DNA from: Gemmatimonadota bacterium
GTDB taxonomy: Bacteria > Gemmatimonadota > Gemmatimonadetes > Longimicrobiales > Gaopeijiaceae
Assembly: GCA_041390125.1 (NCBI GenBank)
Contig: JAWKQN010000035.1
Span: forward strand, 1 to 9,947
Direction of reading: 5' to 3'
Length of the DNA: 9,947 nucleotides
The translations under genes were made by a program, and so were the position numbers. The notes beneath the pieces are model-generated. The model did no database searches. It had not been told where the DNA came from and saw nothing but the letters and a program-made list of their open reading frames with translations. How positions within the stretch are numbered: the first letter of the stretch is position 1; every line of letters begins with the position of its first letter. Positions 6,514 to 9,947 of the stretch are shown here, in pieces.

Positions 6514-7872
6514 CTACTGGCTCGGGTTCACCGTCACGGTGAACGACTTCGGCGCCACATCCCCGACGCTCAGCGTGATCGTCTTCTGCGTCGTGGTGGG
6601 CTGGATGCCCACGATGAGCAGGCCCGTGGTGCTGCCCGCCGGGATCGTGAGCGGCGTGATCGCCACCGCCTGGGGATCGCTCGACTGCACCGGGACCGTA
6701 TAGCCTCCCGCCGGCGCGGGCTGGGAAAGCGTCACGTCCAGGCGTAGCGCGTCGCCGCCGGTCACCGTGGCGTACGTGGCGTTCCCCCCTTCGCGGGTGA
6801 CCCCGGTGACGACGACCGCATCGGGATACACCATGACCGTCGCGGTCCGGGACACGCCGTAGCCGGTCACGGTGACCGAGACCTGCTGCGGCGCGGTCAC
6901 CGTCCCGAAGCTCACGGGAACGCCGAGCATGCGGTTGTCGCCCGGGGTGAGGGAGACGGAGGACTGGACGCTGGCCGGACCCGACGCCATGAGCTGGAGC
7001 GTGCCGCCCTTGATGGGTTCGTGCGCCAGTCGGATCCGCACGGAGCTGCTCCCTCCCGAGGTCACGGGCGTGGCCGGAGGTGGACCCGCGTAGGAGTTGT
7101 TCCCGAAATCCCAGCCATACAGACCGTCGTTGGGAAAGAGGGCCATGTCGGGGCTCGGTGCGTCCAGCACGCGGACGTTGCGCGTGGGACCGCTCGTGAA
7201 TGGGACCTTCCGCGCCTGCACCTCCACCGACCAGGGGTCGCCGAGGTAGATGTACTCGCTCACCCCCCGCAGCTCGAAGGACGCCTGCATCTGGCCCGCG
7301 GGCACGACCACCACACCCGGTGCCTCGAGCGACTGGGGCCGCTCGCTCACGATCTCGATCTCCACGGGCTCCGACGAAAGGGTGGTCAGCCGGACCCGAC
7401 CGGGCAGGGTGCCGCCCACGTAGACGTCGTTCGCGTCCACCTCGAGCGTCGCCACCTGGACGGACGCATCGGAGGCAGGCGGAAGCGAGGCCGGTGTCCC
7501 CGGATACCGGCTGGCCACCAGCGCCTTGGCCGGCACGCGGATGGGTTGGCGGAGGCGAGGGCCCCGCAATTCGATGTCGATCCCTTCCAGGGGATTGAGC
7601 GCCTCTTCTGCGGTGATCGACAGTGTGACGGTACTGCTGGTGGCGCGGACGGTGGACCGGATGCCGCGCACCTCGCGCCCGTTCTTCAGGAACTTCACCT
7701 CCGTGACCTCCGCCAGCCCGGCCCCATCGACGCGGAACGTGAGGTCGCGCGCGCCGGGCGTGATCTCGAGGGTCTGCTTGGAGACGGAGCGGATCGTTTG
7801 CGCGGCCGCGTTGCCGGCCAGGAAAGGCAGCAGGACGACGAGGAGCAGCGCAAACAAGCGTGGACGAGGCAT
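6514..7872 (-). CDS. Exported protein with Ig-like beta-sandwich repeats
   Basis: This 452-residue protein is probably secreted or surface-exposed; no enzyme motif is visible. A Sec signal peptide covers residues 1-24 (basic MPRPR, hydrophobic LLLVVLLPFL, cleavage after NAAA before Q25). Residues 26-125 look like an IPT/TIG-like or similar beta-sandwich. About three further beta-rich units follow, near 138-236, 274-350 and 368-450. Two of them share the pattern 'strand - P-A-G - strand' (VVVVPAGQMQASFEL and LTIPAGSTTGLLIV), familiar from bacterial Ig-like repeats. A G/N/P-rich linker (LYGWDFGNNSYAGPPP, 251-266) separates units. No transmembrane anchor, LPXTG motif or secretion-sorting tail is evident. 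The start is supported by GGGAG (7879-7883), six bases before the ATG; the longer open frame to 8136 crosses the divergent TA promoter and is rejected. Confidence 0.82.
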   Translation of the reverse strand: MPRPRLFALLLVVLLPFLAGNAAAQTIRSVSKQTLEITPGARDLTFRVDGAGLAEVTEVKFLKNGREVRGIRSTVRATSSTVTLSITAEEALNPLEGIDIELRGPRLRQPIRVPAKALVASRYPGTPASLPPASDASVQVATLEVDANDVYVGGTLPGRVRLTTLSSEPVEIEIVSERPQSLEAPGVVVVPAGQMQASFELRGVSEYIYLGDPWSVEVQARKVPFTSGPTRNVRVLDAPSPDMALFPNDGLYGWDFGNNSYAGPPPATPVTSGGSSSVRIRLAHEPIKGGTLQLMASGPASVQSSVSLTPGDNRMLGVPVSFGTVTAPQQVSVTVTGYGVSRTATVMVYPDAVVVTGVTREGGNATYATVTGGDALRLDVTLSQPAPAGGYTVPVQSSDPQAVAITPLTIPAGSTTGLLIVGIQPTTTQKTITLSVGDVAPKSFTVTVNPSQ

Positions 7873-7972
7873 GGGTGACTCCCGTGGGTCCGGGTGAGGG
7901 CTTCGATCTCTCCCTAGCCGGTCTGGAGGTCCCCGGGGATCATCGGGTGCGGGGCGGAACCCCTCGCGACGA
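7873..7972. other. Divergent intergenic region between the Ig-like protein and TA module 3
   Basis: This stretch should hold the promoter of the minus-strand Ig-like gene. I find its Shine-Dalgarno site (GGGAG, 7879-7883) and a 10-base GC palindrome, TCCCCGGGGA (7930-7939), but no convincing -35/-10 pair. Confidence 0.4.
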
Positions 7973-8004
7973 AGATACGTATGATTGCCCATCGATACGT
8001 ATCT
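7973..8004 (+). promoter_or_regulatory. Twin-palindrome operator with embedded -10 box, TA module 3
   Basis: AGATACGTAT (7973-7982) and ATACGTATCT (7995-8004) form a perfect 10-base inverted repeat with a 12-base spacer. Each arm itself contains the self-complementary octamer ATACGTAT, and the two octamer centres lie exactly 20 bases apart, about two helical turns. TATGAT (7980-7985), a 5 of 6 match to a -10 box, overlaps the left site, and the right site would fall at the start of the transcript. No good -35 is seen. This arrangement fits a site bound by two antitoxin dimers on one DNA face, blocking RNA polymerase. Confidence 0.72.
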
Positions 8005-8006
8005 CC

Positions 8007-8012
8007 AGGAGG
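8007..8012 (+). promoter_or_regulatory. Ribosome binding site deciding the GTG start of the module 3 antitoxin
   Basis: A perfect AGGAGG lies eight bases before GTG 8021. It decides that start over the in-frame TTG at 7985, which sits within the operator and has no Shine-Dalgarno. Confidence 0.85.
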
Positions 8013-8020
8013 AGCAGCCG

Positions 8021-8242
8021 GTGAAGCGCAAGGTCACCATCACGCTCGAGGAGCACCTGATCCCGCGGGCCAAGCGATATGCCGCGAGCCAGGGCGTGTC
8101 CCTCTCCTCGCTGATCGAGGAAGCGCTGGACCGCATGACGTCACGGCCGACGACCGGGGTGGTGGAGCGCTGGAGGGGTCGCTTCGAGTTGGCGGATCGG
8201 GACGACGACCGCTACCGCGCGCTCGCTGCGAAGTACCGGTGA
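8021..8242 (+). CDS. RHH (DUF6364-like) antitoxin (module 3)
   Basis: This 73-residue protein is the predicted antitoxin of the overlapping PIN toxin. Residues 1-40 fit a ribbon-helix-helix fold: strand KRKVTITLEE, helix HLIPRAKRYAASQG, then VSLSSLIEEALDRM, as in DUF6364-type antitoxins. The tail (45-73, with RWRGRFELADRDDDRYRALAAKYR spread over it) is strongly charged and would contact the toxin. The GTG start follows a perfect Shine-Dalgarno. It probably binds the twin ATACGTAT palindromes upstream and so represses its own operon; that link is inferred from position. The stop overlaps the toxin ATG by one base (TGATG). Confidence 0.87.
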   Translation: MKRKVTITLEEHLIPRAKRYAASQGVSLSSLIEEALDRMTSRPTTGVVERWRGRFELADRDDDRYRALAAKYR

Positions 8243-8649
8243 TGCTGCTCGACACCGACGTCCTGCTGGACGTGGCGCTCGACCGGGCGCCGCACGTCGA
8301 AGCCTCCGCCGCGCTGCTGACGTGGTTGGAGACGCAGCCGCCGATGGCGTTCGTGGCCTGGCACACGCTCGCCAACGTCTCCTATCTGCTTCGCTCCCGA
8401 GCCGGCGGACGCGCGGTTCGCTCCTTCCTGAACGATCTGACGGCCTTCCTCACCGTGGCCCCCGCCCACACGGACGCCTTCCGCTACGCGGCCACGCTCG
8501 GCATGGCCGACTTCGAAGACGCCCTGCAGGTGGCCGCGGCCCAGGCCTGTGGCGCGCGCGTCATCGTCACGCGCAACCTGGCCGACTTCCGCGCCTCCCC
8601 GGTCCCTGCGCGAACACCCGCCGAGATGCTGGAGGAGCTGACGGGCTGA
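8242..8649 (+). CDS. PIN-domain ribonuclease toxin, PIN_3-like (module 3)
   Basis: This 135-residue PIN protein is a probable toxin RNase. It begins with MLLDTDVLLDVALDRAP, where D4 and D6 supply the first acidic site. The DFEDALQVAAA motif (90-100, with E92 and D93) and VIVTRNLADF (107-116, with D115) belong to the PIN_3-like group rather than classical VapC. At the place of the second acidic residue of VapC (Glu in xAELxxG) this protein has N45 in HTLANVSYLL, which I believe is usual for this group. The ATG overlaps the antitoxin TGA. It differs clearly in sequence from both other PIN toxins in the window. Confidence 0.87.
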   Translation: MLLDTDVLLDVALDRAPHVEASAALLTWLETQPPMAFVAWHTLANVSYLLRSRAGGRAVRSFLNDLTAFLTVAPAHTDAFRYAATLGMADFEDALQVAAAQACGARVIVTRNLADFRASPVPARTPAEMLEELTG

Positions 8650-8751
8650 CCCGCGCGGGGAGGCTCGTCCGCGACCCCATCCGCCCCCCTGGCGAATGCC
8701 CGTCCGTCCCCCCCACTCTGACCGCCTGCCCACACGACCGGGAGGCCGCCC
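8650..8751 (+). other. Spacer between TA module 3 and the M19-like gene
   Basis: This 102-base spacer is C-rich. It starts with the loop-less palindrome CCCGCGCGGG (8650-8659), unlikely to act as a terminator. It ends with the Shine-Dalgarno GGAGG (8741-8745), six bases before ATG 8752, which favours that start over the second ATG at 8758. No clear promoter is seen. Confidence 0.45.
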
Positions 8752-9885
8752 ATGCCCATGCCGCGCCGAGACTTCCTCCGCCACGCCGCCGCCGCCGGCG
8801 TCGCTCCCTCCCTGCTACACACGCTGGGGACGGAAGGCCGGGCGGAACGGACCCGCCCCGCCGCCTGGCCCGGCTACGCCGACGCGGTCGTGATCGACTT
8901 CCTGGGCAGCCCGGGCTACTTCAACTACCCGGAGAATCCGCCGCTCGACGAGATCATGGTGAACAACGCCCGCACATCGGGCATCACCGCCATGAACGTC
9001 ACGGTGAGCTCGGGAGACACGGTGGGCACGCTCCGCCGCATGGCGCCCTGGTTCACCCATGTGGAGCGCTGGCCGGACGCGTTCCGCATGGTGCGCACGG
9101 TGGAGGAGCTGAAGGCCGCGAAGGCGGGCGGGCAGGTCGGGATCGTGCTGGGCTTCCAGGACACGACACCCTACGAAGGCGACCTCTCCCGCGTGGACGT
9201 CTTCCACGACATGGGCGTCCGGGTGGTCCAGCTCACCTACAATGTCCGCAACCTCGTCGGCGACGGCTGTCTCGAACCGGGGAACGCCGGGCTCAGCACG
9301 TTCGGGCGTGAAGTGGTGGCGCGTCTGAACGAGCTGGGCTCCATCGTCGACCTCTCCCACTGCGGCAAGCGCACCACCGCCGAGGGCATCGCGGCCTCCA
9401 CGGCCCCGGTCGGCATCACCCACACCGGCTGCAACGCGGTCGCGCGGCACCCGCGCTCGAAGGACGACGAGGAGCTCCGGGCCGCCGCCGACAAGGGCGG
9501 CGTGGTAGGCATGTACCTCATGCCGTTCCTCTCGCCCGGCCGCGTGCCCACGGGCGATGACGTGATCGACCACATCGAGCACGCGCTGCAGGTCTGCGGC
9601 GAGGACCACGTGGGGATCGGCAGCGACCTGTCCATCACGCCCATCGACGGCTCGGACGAATACTGGTCCAAGCACCGCGAGTTCGTGGCCGGCCGCATCG
9701 CGCGCGGGATCGCCGCACCCGCCGAGGATCCGGACGTCCTGTTCACGGTCCCGGACCTGAACACGAACCGGCGGATGGAGCGGATCGCCGACCGGATGTC
9801 CTCTCGCGGCCACCCGGACCGCGTCATCGAGAAGGTGATCGGAGCGAACTGGTTGCGGCTGTGTGGGGAGGTGTGGAAGGGCTAG
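8752..9885 (+). CDS. Tat-exported membrane-dipeptidase (M19) family protein with a degenerate metal site
   Basis: This 377-residue protein has the renal-dipeptidase (M19) TIM-barrel pattern. The N-terminus carries a twin-arginine signal (R5-R6 in RRDFLRHAAAAG), so it is probably folded in the cytoplasm and exported. Of the canonical M19 residues, H203 (VDLSHCG), H224 (GITHTGC) and D292 (GIGSDLS) are present. The N-terminal His-x-Asp pair is replaced by DFLGSPG (49-55), and the bridging glutamate appears as Q136 in GFQDTT. Thus the first zinc site seems lost and the second is incomplete. The middle part (GVRVVQLTYNVRNLVGDGC, 155-173) is strongly family-like. It may be a one-metal enzyme or one with a different activity; the family fold is secure, but dipeptidase activity is not. 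The start follows GGAGG by six bases. Confidence 0.88.
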   Translation: MPMPRRDFLRHAAAAGVAPSLLHTLGTEGRAERTRPAAWPGYADAVVIDFLGSPGYFNYPENPPLDEIMVNNARTSGITAMNVTVSSGDTVGTLRRMAPWFTHVERWPDAFRMVRTVEELKAAKAGGQVGIVLGFQDTTPYEGDLSRVDVFHDMGVRVVQLTYNVRNLVGDGCLEPGNAGLSTFGREVVARLNELGSIVDLSHCGKRTTAEGIAASTAPVGITHTGCNAVARHPRSKDDEELRAAADKGGVVGMYLMPFLSPGRVPTGDDVIDHIEHALQVCGEDHVGIGSDLSITPIDGSDEYWSKHREFVAGRIARGIAAPAEDPDVLFTVPDLNTNRRMERIADRMSSRGHPDRVIEKVIGANWLRLCGEVWKG

Positions 9886-9947
9886 GCGCCGGCCAGAAGA
9901 GGTGCGGGTCAGCGTGGGAAGGGTGTCGATGAGCGGCCCTTTCTAGA
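9886..9947. other. Right-edge noncoding sequence
   Basis: The last 62 bases follow the M19-like gene. I see no gene, hairpin or other supported signal. Confidence 0.4.

Noticed and set aside
7021..7878. Plus-strand open frame of 285 codons opposite the Ig-like protein
   Set aside because: It is rich in R, H, G and D with no motif, and is an antisense shadow of the exported protein.
7930..7939. TCCCCGGGGA palindrome as an operator
   Set aside because: It is a single short GC-only palindrome with no second copy or promoter context; chance is a sufficient explanation.
7873..8136. N-terminal extension of the Ig-like protein frame
   Set aside because: It crosses the divergent promoter and the module 3 antitoxin. 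The start at 7872 has a signal peptide and a Shine-Dalgarno site.
4511..8649. A new multi-gene defence system formed by the TA genes and neighbours
   Set aside because: Each pair is explained by a known type II TA family. No helicase, nuclease effector, methylase, reverse transcriptase or sensor gene accompanies them, so only clustering is reported.
8650..8659. CCCGCGCGGG palindrome right after the module 3 toxin as a terminator
   Set aside because: It has no loop and no T-run; short GC palindromes are expected by chance at this base composition.
8322..9311. Plus-strand open frame of 329 codons across the PIN toxin and M19-like gene
   Set aside because: It spans two well-supported genes in another frame and has low-complexity R/G/A/P composition.
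8815..9813. Minus-strand open frame of 332 codons opposite the M19-like gene
   Set aside because: It is an antisense shadow with no recognisable domain.

Overview
This is a GC-rich bacterial chromosomal window of nine complete genes plus one possible partial gene. Most codons end in G or C. Secreted and exported proteins alternate with small toxin-antitoxin (TA) pairs. The long secreted S9 peptidase, the sorbosone-dehydrogenase-like beta-propeller, the Tat-exported M19-like protein and the Ig-like surface protein together suggest a soil-type heterotroph such as a Gemmatimonadota or Acidobacteriota member. That placement is inference; no rRNA or phylogenetic marker is present.

Left part (1-4296): a possible C-terminal tail of an unrecognised gene (+) ends near 134. 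It faces a two-gene minus-strand operon, an exported S9 prolyl-oligopeptidase (952 aa) followed by a PQQ-type sugar/sorbosone dehydrogenase (405 aa). The two are joined by a 4-base TTGA start/stop overlap. A candidate promoter and a strong Shine-Dalgarno sequence lie ahead of the peptidase.

Middle part (4297-6390): a divergent AT-rich spacer leads into two back-to-back type II TA modules on the plus strand. The first is an RHH antitoxin with a VapC/PIN toxin; the second is a Phd/YefM antitoxin with a VapC/PIN toxin. A small alpha+beta hypothetical gene follows 22 bases later.

Right part (6391-9947): a hairpin separates the hypothetical gene from a convergent gene for an exported Ig-like-repeat protein. 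Divergent from that gene is a third TA module (RHH/DUF6364-like antitoxin with a PIN_3-like toxin). It is preceded by a striking pair of ATACGTAT palindromes centred exactly 20 bp apart, the best operator candidate in the window. The window closes with a Tat-exported member of the renal-dipeptidase (M19) family that lacks three of the canonical zinc ligands.

Each TA toxin start overlaps its antitoxin stop (TGATG, GTGA, TGATG), so tight translational coupling is expected. I see no CRISPR array, insertion sequence, integrase, tRNA or rRNA, and no clear multi-gene novel defence system. The points most worth checking are the clustering of three unrelated TA families, the twin-palindrome operator and the metal-site-deficient M19 protein.
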